Part shown: in pieces, positions 29,249-38,091 of the stretch
Layout of the letters: the number at the start of each line of letters is the position of its first letter
Position numbering within the stretch: the first letter of the stretch is position 1
Assembly (NCBI RefSeq): GCF_002494345.1
Contig: NZ_NXNI01000001.1
Span: forward strand, 3,100,001-3,164,000
Reading direction: 5' to 3'
DNA from: Natrinema ejinorense
GTDB lineage: Archaea; Halobacteriota; Halobacteria; Halobacteriales; Natrialbaceae
DNA: 64,000 nucleotides
Position numbers and translations under genes: made by a program
Notes under the pieces: model-generated
The model's input: the letters and a program-made list of their open reading frames with translations, nothing else
What the model was told of the DNA's origin: nothing
Databases searched by the model: none

Positions 29249-30073
29249 ATGACAGATTTCGGACTGAAAATACGGATGGTCGTCGTCGGAACCATTCTGT
29301 TTGCCTTTTACGTCGGGGCAGCGACGGTTCTCGGCCTGATGTTTGGCGTAAACACGCTCCTGATTCTTCCCGCCGGCATCGTGATCCTCCCTGCGATCCA
29401 GTACAAACTCGGGAAGTGGATGGCGCTTCGCGGTGCCGAGGAGATGCCAGCGGAGGGCCAGTATCGAGACATCCACCAGATGACCGAATCGCTCTCTCGT
29501 GACATGGGCGTCGACAAGCCGACGCTGATGGTCATGGACATGGGCGTCCCCAACGCCTTCGCCGTCGGCCGAAAGGGTGCCGGCGTCGTCTGTGTCTCGA
29601 CCGAACTCATGCAGTTGCTCGAGCGCGACGAACTCGAGGGCGTCATCGCCCACGAGATCGCCCACATCAAGAACCGCGACGTGATCACGATGGTCATCGG
29701 CCAATCCATCGGGATGATGGTCGGCTACGTGGCCTACTTCGCGGTCCTGATGGGTGGCGAGCGGAACATCGGCACCTGGATCCTCGCGATGGTCGCCTCC
29801 TCGCTGGCGAACATGCTCGTGATGGTCTTCGTCCTCGCGATCTCGCGGTACCGCGAGTACGTCGCCGACGACGACGCCCGCCAGTACATCGGCAGCGGCG
29901 ATCCCCTCGCCCGCGCACTCGAGAAGATCTCCAGCGGGGCCCAGGGCCGCGAGTCGACGGTCAACGACAACATGAACGCGCTGTGTATCTTCAACGCCGA
30001 CAAGAGCCTCATGGCACAGCTGTTCGCGACGCATCCGCCGACCGAAAAGCGAATCGAGAAGCTCCGAAGCTAA
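29249..30073 (+). CDS. htpX: HtpX-type M48 membrane metalloprotease
   Basis: 274 residues. Two N-terminal transmembrane helices, then the zinc motif HEIAH (in GVIAHEIAHIKNRD) and a downstream glutamate in SRYREYVADDDAR, with two more hydrophobic segments between them. The family degrades damaged membrane proteins, with its active site facing the cytoplasm. Confidence 0.93.
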   Translation: MTDFGLKIRMVVVGTILFAFYVGAATVLGLMFGVNTLLILPAGIVILPAIQYKLGKWMALRGAEEMPAEGQYRDIHQMTESLSRDMGVDKPTLMVMDMGVPNAFAVGRKGAGVVCVSTELMQLLERDELEGVIAHEIAHIKNRDVITMVIGQSIGMMVGYVAYFAVLMGGERNIGTWILAMVASSLANMLVMVFVLAISRYREYVADDDARQYIGSGDPLARALEKISSGAQGRESTVNDNMNALCIFNADKSLMAQLFATHPPTEKRIEKLRS

Positions 30074-30146
30074 CACCGCCCGAGGCGGTGACCGACGACG
30101 ATCCGAACGCCGCGATTTTTTACGGTCGCCCGCGACACGTTAGTAC

Positions 30147-30644
30147 GTGACCGAAATTCACCCGGGTCAGCGCGTCGCCGTTCTCGTCGACGCACAGAAC
30201 CTCTATCACACCGCACAGAGCATTTACAGCCGGAATATCGACTACTCCGCGTTGCTCGAGAAGGCCGTTCAGGACCGCCAGCTGACGCGCGCGATCGCCT
30301 ACGTCATCCGCGCGGAGTCACCCGAAGAGGAGAGCTTCTTCGAGGCGCTGGTCGACATCGGCTTCGAGCCGAAGATCAAGGATATCAAGACGTTCGCCGA
30401 CGGGACGAAGAAGGCGGACTGGGACGTCGGCATGAGCCTCGACGCGGTGACCCTCGCGAACCACGTCGATACGATCGTCCTCTGTACGGGCGATGGCGAC
30501 TTCTCGCGGCTCTGCTCGCACCTGCGCCACGAGGGCGTCCGCGTCGAGGTGATGGCCTTCAAATCGTCGACGGCCGAGGAGCTCATCGCTGCATCCGATT
30601 CGTTCTTGGATCTCGGCGACCGACACGAAACGTTCCTCCTCTAA
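30147..30644 (+). CDS. NYN (LabA/DUF88-like) PIN-fold ribonuclease domain protein
   Basis: 165 residues. The acidic residues of the NYN/PIN active site are visible: VLVDAQNLYH at the N-terminus, WDVGMSLDAV in the middle and LCTGDGDFSRL near residue 115. Members are presumed metal-dependent RNases; the target is unknown. It starts with GTG 30147, and a TTTTTTAC tract about 28 bp upstream supports a leaderless transcript. Confidence 0.87.
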   Translation: MTEIHPGQRVAVLVDAQNLYHTAQSIYSRNIDYSALLEKAVQDRQLTRAIAYVIRAESPEEESFFEALVDIGFEPKIKDIKTFADGTKKADWDVGMSLDAVTLANHVDTIVLCTGDGDFSRLCSHLRHEGVRVEVMAFKSSTAEELIAASDSFLDLGDRHETFLL

Positions 30645-30972
30645 CGCGAGCCGGGACTCGGTATCGAATGTTCCGGGAAATCGCGCTGATCGATCCCGAA
30701 GTACGTCTCGAAAACTGGACGCCGCCGTTGTCCGGAAGTCACGCGACTACATTGTTGCCGTCGACGAGTATCGCTGCCCGTCGCTCGTACACGGCGGAGT
30801 CCGGGGTACGATGCAGGACTGCTCGCGTCCCTGTCTCGGACAGGGGGGATCCCGGCCCAGTCGAGACATATCAATTCGGACCGGACGCAACTTATGATCC
30901 TGCTCGAGGTACGACGGACCCATGGTCGGGCAGAGAACGCACAACGAACGGGAGACGGGAAACGGACGATAG
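30645..30972. other. Intergenic region before the Ntn amidase
   Basis: 328 bp with no recognisable gene, RNA or repeat. A CTTATGAT near 30890 is too far upstream to be a leaderless promoter for ATG 30973, and no better TATA was identified. Confidence 0.45.
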
Positions 30973-31968
30973 ATGTGCACGCGCTTGGTGTATCTCGGCC
31001 CCGAGGAGATCGTCCTCACGGGCCGGTCGATGGACTGGCACAGCGAGATCGGGACCAATATCTGGGTCTTCCCACGCGGACTGGAGCGAACGGGCGAAGT
31101 CGGTCCGGCCTCGATGGAGTGGACCGCCGAATACGGCAGTGTCATCGCCTCCGCGTACGATATCGCGACGACCGATGGGATGAACGAGGCGGGACTGGTC
31201 GCGAACGTCCTGTGGCTCACCGAATCCGACTACCCCGAGTGGGACGGCGACACACCCGGGGTATCGATCTCTCTGTGGGCGCAGTACGTCCTCGACAACT
31301 TCGCGACGGTGGCGGAGGCGGTCGAGAACCACCGGAACGAGGAGTTCGTCGTCGTGTCCGACGAAATTCCGGACGAGGGCCGGTTCGCAACCCTGCATCT
31401 GTCCATATCGGACGCAACGGGTGACAGCGCCGTCTTCGAGTACGTCGACGGCGAGTTAACGATCTATCACGATCGGGAGTATCAGGTGCTGACGAACTCC
31501 CCGCCGTTCGACCAGCAACTCGCACTCGACGCGTACTGGTCGGAGATCGGTGGTACGGTCATGTTGCCGGGAACGAATCGCCCGGCCGACCGGTTCGCCC
31601 GTGCGAGTTTCTACGTGGACGCGATTCCACAGACCCAGGACCGTCGAACCGCAACGGCGAGCGTCTTCGGCGCGATCCGCAACGTCTCCGTGCCCTACGG
31701 GATCAAGACGCCGGACGAACCGCATATCTCCTCGACGCGCTGGCGCACGGTCGCCGATCATCGGGACCGACGCTACTACTTCGAGTCGGCGCTCTCACCG
31801 AACGTCTTCTGGCTGGACCTCGACGGAATCGACTTCCATACCGATGCCGGCGTGCGATCGCTGTCGCTCGGTGAGAACCAGACGAACGTCTTCGCTGGCG
31901 ACGTCGCCAACGAACTCGTCGAGACCGAACCGTTCGAGTTCCTCGGCGTCCCCGCTCCCTCGAGTTGA
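30973..31968 (+). CDS. Choloylglycine hydrolase/penicillin V acylase family Ntn hydrolase
   Basis: 331 residues. The N-terminal nucleophile fold is indicated by Met-Cys at the start (MCTRLVYLG), where Cys2 would become the catalytic residue after Met removal, followed by TGRSMDWH with the conserved arginine and aspartate. LTNSPPFDQQL and the late asparagine/arginine region (LPGTNRPADRFARA) fit the family. It hydrolyses linear amide bonds; the natural substrate (bile salt, acyl-homoserine lactone, penicillin V or other) cannot be decided from sequence. No signal peptide, so it is cytosolic. Confidence 0.88.
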   Translation: MCTRLVYLGPEEIVLTGRSMDWHSEIGTNIWVFPRGLERTGEVGPASMEWTAEYGSVIASAYDIATTDGMNEAGLVANVLWLTESDYPEWDGDTPGVSISLWAQYVLDNFATVAEAVENHRNEEFVVVSDEIPDEGRFATLHLSISDATGDSAVFEYVDGELTIYHDREYQVLTNSPPFDQQLALDAYWSEIGGTVMLPGTNRPADRFARASFYVDAIPQTQDRRTATASVFGAIRNVSVPYGIKTPDEPHISSTRWRTVADHRDRRYYFESALSPNVFWLDLDGIDFHTDAGVRSLSLGENQTNVFAGDVANELVETEPFEFLGVPAPSS

Positions 31969-31970
31969 TT

Positions 31971-32053
31971 CTATCGGAGCTACTGCAAGCCACTGCACAC
32001 CTGATCGCGCGACAGCTGTCTGATCACTGTGTTCGTTGCAGTGCCTCCGATAG
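31971..32053. repeat. Dispersed palindrome, family A, copy 2
   Basis: An 83-bp hairpin: outer arms CTATCGGAG...ACTGCAA and TTGCAGT..CTCCGATAG, with a core at 31991-32016 matching 3266-3291. It starts 3 bp after the stop codon of the Ntn amidase, so it may end that transcript. Confidence 0.65.
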
Positions 32054-32212
32054 CAGTCACGGCGGCTTCTACCGATCTCGCAGTCGGGACATTGTCGGCG
32101 TCCTCACCGGAACTCGCTCCCGTTGACTGAGCAACGCTCCGTAGCAAAGGAAGGAGCGCAGGCATCCTGCCCTCGTTCGCTAACGGACACCCCGACCCAC
32201 TACGACAGGAAC

Positions 32213-32395
32213 TCAAAAGTCGGTCGGCTGGCGGCGCTGCCAGAGCCCGATCACCAGCGCGTACCCCGTGATGAGCAGCGTCCCACCGGTCAGAAGATAG
32301 ACGAACGGCCCCGAGACGGACATGGCCGGGCCGGCGAGGGTCAGGGCGCCGAGAGCGAGCAGGGCGGCCCCGAGACCGATTTGCGTGACATCCAT
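32213..32395 (-). CDS. Small two-helix membrane protein
   Basis: 60 residues: two hydrophobic helices (about 5-26 and 31-51) and a basic-polar tail (WQRRQPTDF). A TTATAG on the minus strand centred near 32425 predicts transcription from about 32399, directly before ATG 32395, which supports a real leaderless gene. Function unknown. Confidence 0.65.
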   Translation of the reverse strand: MDVTQIGLGAALLALGALTLAGPAMSVSGPFVYLLTGGTLLITGYALVIGLWQRRQPTDF

Positions 32396-32611
32396 GCGGT
32401 GTCGGTACTACCGAATCGATTCCTATAACGTTCACCATCTCCGTCCGTTCAACCGAACGAGAGGTATCCGCTTCGCCGGCGGTCCCGTGCTGACGCCGAC
32501 TCAGCCGGGACGGAACGTCCGTTCGGCTCGGCGCTCAGGCCGAGAGCGGGTGGACGTGCCTCGAGGGGATCGACGGAACGCCGCTCGAGCGACGGCCCAT
32601 CGCCGGGCGAG

Positions 32612-33031
32612 CTACTCGATGTCGATCCGTTGCGAGTCCTCGCCGCTCGAGACTTTCGGCAGTCGTACCGTCAGGACGCCGTTCTCGAAGCCGGCGGCCA
32701 CCGCCTCCTCGTCGACCGGTTCGGGCAGACGAATCCGCCGACTCGCCGACGTTTCCGTTCGTTCACGGCGGATGTATCGGCCCTCGACGTACTCGGCATC
32801 CCCGGACCGGGTGGCCTCGAGGCGCAGCGTGCCGTTCGAAAGCGTCAGGTCGATGTCGTCGGTCTCGTAGCCGGGCAGATCGGCCATGACGACGTACTCC
32901 TCGTCCCTGTCGGCGACGTCGACCGGCACGGAGCCGGGTACTTGCAGCCCGCCGGCGGTCATTCCCTCCTCGACCTGGCGACTGACGCGGTCGAGCATCT
33001 CCTCGATATTGTCGAACGGATTCCGTCGCAT
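32612..33031 (-). CDS. Hsp20/alpha-crystallin family small heat-shock protein
   Basis: 139 residues. The alpha-crystallin domain spans about residues 40-130, with EYVVMADLPGYETDDIDLTLSNGTLRLEA and the ENGVLTVRLPK signature. An ATP-independent holdase. Upstream, ATTTAT on the minus strand at 33057-33062 gives a leaderless start at 33031. Confidence 0.92.
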   Translation of the reverse strand: MRRNPFDNIEEMLDRVSRQVEEGMTAGGLQVPGSVPVDVADRDEEYVVMADLPGYETDDIDLTLSNGTLRLEATRSGDAEYVEGRYIRRERTETSASRRIRLPEPVDEEAVAAGFENGVLTVRLPKVSSGEDSQRIDIE

Positions 33032-33056
33032 ACCCGACTATAGGTTCCCGAGGGGG

Positions 33057-33062
33057 ATAAAT
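33057..33062 (-). promoter_or_regulatory. TATA box for hsp20
   Basis: The minus strand reads ATTTAT, centred 28 bp from ATG 33031, in the standard leaderless arrangement. Confidence 0.55.
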
Positions 33063-33094
33063 TCTGCCCGTCGAACGACGACAGAAGCCGAGCG

Positions 33095-33550
33095 TCAGTC
33101 GGGAAGCGTCACGACGCCGTCCTCGAGCGCGTCGAGCAAGAGTTCGCGCGCGTGACCGTCGGGATCGACGCCCTCGTAGACGGCCTCGACCTCGCCGTCG
33201 ACAAGCAAAAAGGTCGTCCGCGCCGTCTTGCCGTCCCGCAGTTCGACGCCGAAGGCCTCGGCGATCTCCGCGGTGGGGTCTGCGAGCAGATCGAACTCGA
33301 GGCCAGCCGAGTCACAAAAGGACCGGTGGGAGTCGACGTCGTCGGTCGAGACGCCGTAGACGTCGACGCCGGCCTCTCGATACGTCTCGTACTCGCGCTG
33401 GAACTGATTCGCCTCGATCGTACAGCCCGGAGTATCGTCTTTCGGATAGAAGTAGAGGACCGTCGGTTCCTCGAAGGCAGGCGTTACGTCCTCGCCGTCC
33501 TGATTCCGTGCAGTCACAGCCGGTGCGTCGTCGCCTGGGGCGAGTGGCAT
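33095..33550 (-). CDS. bcp: Peroxiredoxin, BCP/PrxQ type
   Basis: 151 residues. The peroxidatic cysteine is in DDTPGCTIEANQF; the helix position five residues later, where many BCPs have the resolving cysteine, is asparagine, but another cysteine occurs at SFCDSAG, which could resolve. It reduces hydroperoxides using a thioredoxin-type donor. A TTTTT tract on the minus strand about 27 bp upstream fits a leaderless start. Confidence 0.93.
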   Translation of the reverse strand: MPLAPGDDAPAVTARNQDGEDVTPAFEEPTVLYFYPKDDTPGCTIEANQFQREYETYREAGVDVYGVSTDDVDSHRSFCDSAGLEFDLLADPTAEIAEAFGVELRDGKTARTTFLLVDGEVEAVYEGVDPDGHARELLLDALEDGVVTLPD

Positions 33551-33725
33551 ACTCGTTGCTACTGGGAGCGCGGAAAAACGGTTTGTGGTCCGCTGTGGGC
33601 GGTCGCCCCCGTCGCCTCGCGGTGTGGGACGGGTCCGTAAGTATCCCTCCGTGAGTTACAGTTCGTGAAGAGTCTCCGGACGTATTAGAGGAAGGGTGTG
33701 GTAGCCGTGCCTGCAGTGTGCCCGT

Positions 33726-33798
33726 GTCCGGGTTGGGGTAGTGGGTATCCTTCAGCCTGTGCAGGCTGAGACGCGTAGTTCGATTCTCGCACCCGGAC
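33726..33798 (+). tRNA. tRNA-His (GTG), irregular arms
   Basis: The eight-pair acceptor GTCCGGGT/ACCCGGAC fits an archaeal tRNA-His with genomically encoded G-1 opposite C73. D arm GGGGTAGTGGGTATCC is present, and the anticodon stem CAGCC/GGCTG encloses TGTGCA with GTG. Two oddities: the anticodon loop is 6 nt (8 nt if the last stem pair is opened), and the T stem GCGTAG/CTCGC needs a bulged T. No CCA encoded. I consider it the His tRNA, possibly with sequencing indels. Confidence 0.75.
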
Positions 33799-33945
33799 TG
33801 TTCCGCCGCCGGAGTCGTCACTCGCGGAATCCCTCGAGTGGACAGTTACAGGGCCGACGCCGTGACAACGTTTCGATCCAGTACTGGTTACGGTCATTTC
33901 TGCCAACATCGGTCGTATTATGCCGGTGTTTACCTATGATCGCGT

Positions 33946-34104
33946 ATGGAAGATATCGTGCTTCACACTGGTACAGAACATCCCGATCTCCTGTGGATTC
34001 TCGTTCCGGCGTTCCTCTCGTTCGTGGCGGGGCTGGGCGTCGTCGCCTACGCCGACCGGCTCCGCGAGTGGGTCCATCCCGAGAGCAGCCCGACGACCGA
34101 GTAA
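33946..34104 (+). CDS. Very small single-pass membrane protein
   Basis: 52 residues. One transmembrane helix (about 15-35: LLWILVPAFLSFVAGLGVVAY) followed by a charged DRLREWVHPESS tail. TATTAT about 26 bp upstream (near 33914-33920) supports a leaderless ATG at 33946. No function recognised. Confidence 0.65.
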   Translation: MEDIVLHTGTEHPDLLWILVPAFLSFVAGLGVVAYADRLREWVHPESSPTTE

Positions 34105-34205
34105 GCCGGCCGGATTCACGCTCCGAACGACGTTCGGGCGCGACACTACCGGTTTCGATTCGCGGCTCGTCCGTCCGAAGAACGGACTCCGCTCGTCCCC
34201 TGCCG

Positions 34206-35018
34206 CTATTCGACGACGTGCTCGGTATCGTACGAGCCCAGTCGCCGGACCCACCCCTTCTCGGCGAGGTCCTCGAGTTCCGCGATCGCCTCGTTCGTTC
34301 GCGACTCGTAGAGCCCGGCCTCGAAGTCGATGTGGAAGACGTAATCCCCCAGTCGCTGGCCGCTCGGGCGCGACTCGACGCGGGTCAGGTTGATATCCCG
34401 ATCCGCGAATGGCTCGAGCAACTCGAGCAACAGGCCGGGGTAGTTCGCGTTCGGATAAACCACGAGCGAGGTCTTGCCGCCGCCTTTCGACCGCTCCTCG
34501 GCGGGTGCGATGGCGAAGAATCGCGTCGCGTTCGAGTCCTGATCCTGGATGTCCTCGGCCAGCACCTCGAGATCACCGCCCGCGTTCGCGGGGTGTCCGA
34601 TCCCCGCGACGGCAGCATCGTCGCGAGCGAACTCGACCCCCTGTGCCGTGCTCGCGACGGCCTCGAGAGTGGCGTCGGGGTACTCCCGGTCGAGGTAGGA
34701 ACGACACTGGGCCAGCGCCTGGGAGTGGCTGGCGATCGTCTCGAACGTCGGCCCCTGCGCCAGCAGGGCGTGTCTGATCGGGGTGACGATTTCCCGGACG
34801 ACGGCGACGTCGTAGTCGGCGATCGCGTCGAGGCTCTCGGTGACGCTTCCCTCGATGCTGTTCTCGATTGGGATGACGCCACGGTCGTACTCGCCGCCGG
34901 CGACGGCGTCGACGATCGCCGTCACCGACTGCCGGAAGTCGATCTCCTCGTCGTCGGCGATCGCGCCCGCCGCTCTGTGGGAGTAGGTTCCTTCGGGTCC
35001 GAGGGTAACTGCAGCCAT
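34206..35018 (-). CDS. pheA: Prephenate dehydratase
   Basis: 270 residues; converts prephenate to phenylpyruvate for phenylalanine synthesis. The catalytic part (about 1-175) has LGPEGTYSHRAA, IPIENSIEGSV and the T[RK]F-like NATRFFAI motif. The C-terminal ACT domain (KTSLVVYPNANYPGLLLELLEPF, INLTRVESRP) is the usual phenylalanine feedback sensor. ATG 35018 follows a TTTT-containing box by about 28 bp, so the in-frame GTG at 35021 is not needed. Confidence 0.95.
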   Translation of the reverse strand: MAAVTLGPEGTYSHRAAGAIADDEEIDFRQSVTAIVDAVAGGEYDRGVIPIENSIEGSVTESLDAIADYDVAVVREIVTPIRHALLAQGPTFETIASHSQALAQCRSYLDREYPDATLEAVASTAQGVEFARDDAAVAGIGHPANAGGDLEVLAEDIQDQDSNATRFFAIAPAEERSKGGGKTSLVVYPNANYPGLLLELLEPFADRDINLTRVESRPSGQRLGDYVFHIDFEAGLYESRTNEAIAELEDLAEKGWVRRLGSYDTEHVVE

Positions 35019-35088
35019 CACCCTCCGATAGCAGGGTACGAGTCAAAAGACCGTCGGGTCTCGGACCGCTCGAGTCGATGGGGAACGA

Positions 35089-36393
35089 TCAGTCGTCGGT
35101 CGGTGCGCCGGCCCCTCGCCCGCTCGAGACGAGGAAGCCGTCATCGGTCGCGCGAGCGGCGATGTGGGGCTGGAACACCCACGCACACAGCAAGACGATC
35201 GGGACCATCGTCGCCGCGACGACGGAGTAGCCGGTGTGGAGGGTCGGCATCACCGGGGCGGCGTAGACCAGCGGATAGACGATTCCGCCGACCGTTCCGA
35301 CCCCGCCGACGACGCCGGCGACGCTTCCCGAACTGTCGGGGAACATGGCCGGCACCTGTGCGAAGATGGCTCCCTCGGCGAACGCACAACTCATCCCGAC
35401 GACGAAGCCAGCCCCGACGGCCAACAGGACCTCGCCGGTCAATCCGGCCAGACTCATCCCGATCATCGCGAGCACGATGAAACACAGCGTGAGGAAGGTC
35501 CACTGCTCACGGTACCGGTCCGTAAAGACGGGCAAGATGTTCTTCTCTTTGCGGGCCAGCAGGTCGCTGACGTAGCCGCCGATCGGTCGCAAGAGACCGG
35601 CCGCGACGGAGAACGTCGCCGCGAACGTACTCGCGAGGACGAGGTTGTCGGTGTTGAACCCCTCGCGGTAGTAGGTCGCGAGCCAGCCGTTCATCGAGAG
35701 CTCGAGGCCGAAGCTCATCACGTACGCCAGTGCGAGCACGACCGTCCCGTAGCGCGTGGCAGTGTGGAGCCACTGTTTGAGCGTCGCGCTCTCGGCAGTC
35801 GCCTGTCGGCGCTCCTCGGATTCGGCGGCTTCACCGATCGTGTAGTAGACGATCGCCAGCAGAATCGAGACGATTCCGGTGTAGAAGAAGGCTGCTCGCC
35901 AGCTCGTGTCGAAGATCGGGCCGCTCCAGCCCTCGGTAAACACGCGCGGGAGAACGAGCGCACCCCCGGCAGCACCGGCGTTGCCGACGCCGGCGTAGAT
36001 CCCCTCGGCCGTTCCCAGTTGTTCCTCGTCGAACCACTCCGAGACGTGTTGAATACCGATGACGAAGGTGATGCCCGCCGTCGCGACGATCAGTCGCGTG
36101 ACGAAGAAGACGGAATACGACTGGGCGAAAGCGCTCGCGATGGAAAACACGCCCACGTAGGTCAAGACGATGGCGAACACCGTCGGCGCACCCCAGCGAT
36201 CGGAGAGCCACCCGGTCAGGATCCGACCGAACGGCGCGAGCCAAATCGCCGCGCTCGCCAGGATCCCGATCTCCGCCAGCGAGAGACCGAACTCATCGGA
36301 CATCGGCCCCGTGAAGGGTGCAAAGGAAAACCAGATCAGGAACGAGAAGTTGAACCCGATCGTCGCCAGCACCAGCGTCCGCCACTTGGTCAT
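35089..36393 (-). CDS. narK: Nitrate/nitrite MFS transporter
   Basis: 434 residues from ATG 36393, with twelve predicted membrane helices. Both nitrate-porter signatures are visible: [11 protein letters not shown] near residue 140 and [11 protein letters not shown] near residue 365, along with the MFS loop [12 protein letters not shown]. No nitrate reductase or assimilation gene is nearby. A GTG at 36402 in the same frame is an alternative start. Direction of transport (uptake, or nitrate/nitrite exchange) cannot be read from sequence. Confidence 0.93.
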   Translation of the reverse strand: MTKWRTLVLATIGFNFSFLIWFSFAPFTGPMSDEFGLSLAEIGILASAAIWLAPFGRILTGWLSDRWGAPTVFAIVLTYVGVFSIASAFAQSYSVFFVTRLIVATAGITFVIGIQHVSEWFDEEQLGTAEGIYAGVGNAGAAGGALVLPRVFTEGWSGPIFDTSWRAAFFYTGIVSILLAIVYYTIGEAAESEERRQATAESATLKQWLHTATRYGTVVLALAYVMSFGLELSMNGWLATYYREGFNTDNLVLASTFAATFSVAAGLLRPIGGYVSDLLARKEKNILPVFTDRYREQWTFLTLCFIVLAMIGMSLAGLTGEVLLAVGAGFVVGMSCAFAEGAIFAQVPAMFPDSSGSVAGVVGGVGTVGGIVYPLVYAAPVMPTLHTGYSVVAATMVPIVLLCAWVFQPHIAARATDDGFLVSSGRGAGAPTDD

Positions 36394-36950
36394 CTTGATC
36401 ACGGCTGGTCACCACCGGTCGGCCGTAAAATGGAGAAACACGTTTCTAAACCTATTGGCGCAAAAACCGACCCGAATGTTTGAGTAATTTGGGATATAGG
36501 CCCAATTACAGCCCGTGATTCGACTTTTGCTTCGACGTTCTCCCACATACTTCACTCGAGTGATCCGCCGACTACCGTATAAACCTACTTATTAACACCC
36601 TCCCAACCAGTAGGAAGGATTTTCACAAATACACCCAGTATTATGCCCATTACCTTCCGTACAAATATCCCAATACCGCGCATAAAATGAAGAGATCGAA
36701 TCGAAATCCGGCATATGGAAATATTCGGTCGGTTCTATCCAGCACAACCCGATCACGACACCGAGTTCGGCCACAGTGTTTCCGACCGAACGGACTCATC
36801 CGGACCGCTGTCAGTCAGCGCTGGCGACCCCAGGGACGGGTCGTGGGGTCGCCGGTCACTCGGGCCAGGGGATCGCCTCACGCCTCGAGGAGGCACACTG
36901 CCATCGCTCGCGGGTGACTGCGCGCCGGAGAAATCTACCGATCGGACGAC
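36394..36950. other. AT-rich gene-poor region upstream of narK
   Basis: 557 bp without a convincing gene. 36400-36720 is clearly AT-richer than its surroundings and holds several TATA-like stretches. A 60-residue minus-strand ORF (36592-36774) has no features. The rest contains palindrome C1 (36799-36860). Confidence 0.55.
36799..36860. repeat. Dispersed palindrome, family C, copy 1
   Basis: Arms GGCGACCCCA (36823-36832) and TGGGGTCGCC (36844-36853), preceded by CGGACCGCTGTCAGTCAG. The reverse complement of 40753-40786 gives almost the same series, so copies 1 and 2 are in opposite orientation. Confidence 0.6.
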
Positions 36951-37259
36951 TTACTCTTCGAGGTGTTCGATCCCTTTCTTCGAGACGTTTGCCTCCGTGA
37001 TTTCGCCGGGCATCCAGTCGGGCTTGTCGTCGGGAGCCGTCTCCTCCCACGCCCAGCCGTCGTAGATGTGGACCTTGTCCGTCCCCTTCTCTCGTAACCG
37101 GAGTTCGACGCGGTCGGCATCGTCCTCGCTCGAGCCCGGCTCGAGACGTCGGGCCGCCTTGAGCGCTGCCTGTCGGGGCGTGTTGCCCGAGAAGACGCTC
37201 GACTCGTCGCCGCCCGATTCGCGCAGTGCAAAGTTTCGTTTGCCGTCTTCACGTACCAT
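36951..37259 (-). CDS. Chromosomal protein MC1
   Basis: 102 residues. The MC1 pattern is present: KRNFALRESGGDESSVFSG, TPRQAALKAARRL, LREKGTDKVHIYDGW. MC1 is a monomeric DNA-bending architectural protein of Euryarchaeota. ATG 37259 (MVREDGKRNF) was preferred to the start at 37289, which adds ten unconserved residues. The usual basic character is diluted by acidic residues, as expected in haloarchaea. Confidence 0.92.
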   Translation of the reverse strand: MVREDGKRNFALRESGGDESSVFSGNTPRQAALKAARRLEPGSSEDDADRVELRLREKGTDKVHIYDGWAWEETAPDDKPDWMPGEITEANVSKKGIEHLEE

Positions 37260-37497
37260 GATCGTGGCCTCCGTGTCAGACCAGCACACGATCCGACATA
37301 AAGATATCCCCGAAAACCGACCGACTGCGCCGGTATCTTTAAGTATAGTGCGACCGGCGTTTTCTCGGAGTACTCACGGTCAGTGGTCGCCGCCCTCCCG
37401 GAATCATCGGGCGATCGGCGGTTGACGGCATTCGTTCGCTACGGCGTCGAAAACACTTAAGTATATCCTACGGCGAAGTTCGGAATAGAATCCCGCG

Positions 37498-37695
37498 ATG
37501 GTACGGAAAAAGAAGCTGAGTCCAAGCGGTGCGAAAGACGACGACGGTAACTACCACAACGTCCACCTCAACCTCCACGAGGACGAACTCGAGGTCGCGG
37601 GCATGGATATCGGCGACGAGGTATTCGTCCGGGTCCGGGACGGCAAGATAATCATCCAGAAAGCGGACGAAGACGACGTCGAACACGAATTCTAA
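37498..37695 (+). CDS. AbrB/SpoVT-like small DNA-binding-fold protein
   Basis: 65 residues. After a basic N-terminus (MVRKKKLSPSG), the sequence VHLNLHEDELEVAGMDIGDEVFVRVRDGKIIIQKA follows the swapped-hairpin AbrB pattern (hydrophobic strand, helix, GDEV, IIIQK). It could be a transcription factor or an antitoxin-like protein, but no toxin partner is adjacent. Confidence 0.7.
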   Translation: MVRKKKLSPSGAKDDDGNYHNVHLNLHEDELEVAGMDIGDEVFVRVRDGKIIIQKADEDDVEHEF

Positions 37696-38091
37696 CCGCT
37701 CACATCACACGGTTCTGACCAATTCTCCGTCTCATATGGCTGCTGTCGCTGCGTGCCGGCACGCTCCCACAGCGGGTCGTGAGTGCGCCGGACACGACTG
37801 ATACGGTTTGCCGTCCCGATGCCCCGGTGGGACTGCAGGGCGGTCCCGGTCCCACCGGCACGGACAGGAGACCGTATGAGGGCCCGAGTTCCACTGTTCG
37901 AGTCTCGGCCTCTCGTCCGGGGCTGATCGCTACAGACGGGGATTGAGCGGTTCGGTCGCTCGCACACCACGGGATCGAAAATCATCCCTGCGGCCGAGAC
38001 CTCCCCGTGGGCCGGTCCTCGAGACGCGATACTGCTCGCGGCCCCGATCCGTCGCGCTTTTGGCCCGCCGGACCGGATAGTCGATCGACGA
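37696..38091. other. Intergenic region containing palindrome B2
   Basis: 396 bp. It holds the B2 element (37801-37877) and otherwise no recognisable gene or RNA. Confidence 0.6.
37801..37877. repeat. Dispersed nested palindrome, family B, copy 2
   Basis: 77 bp, matching 3318-3398 almost throughout, including both outer arms (ATACGGTTTG, AGACCGTAT) and the inner CCGGTGGGAC/GTCCCACCGG arms. Differences include a 4-bp deletion and few substitutions. Confidence 0.75.

Noticed and set aside
36592-36774. 60-residue minus-strand ORF in the AT-rich gap
   Set aside because: Aromatic- and cysteine-containing sequence without acidic bias or promoter; most likely a chance ORF.
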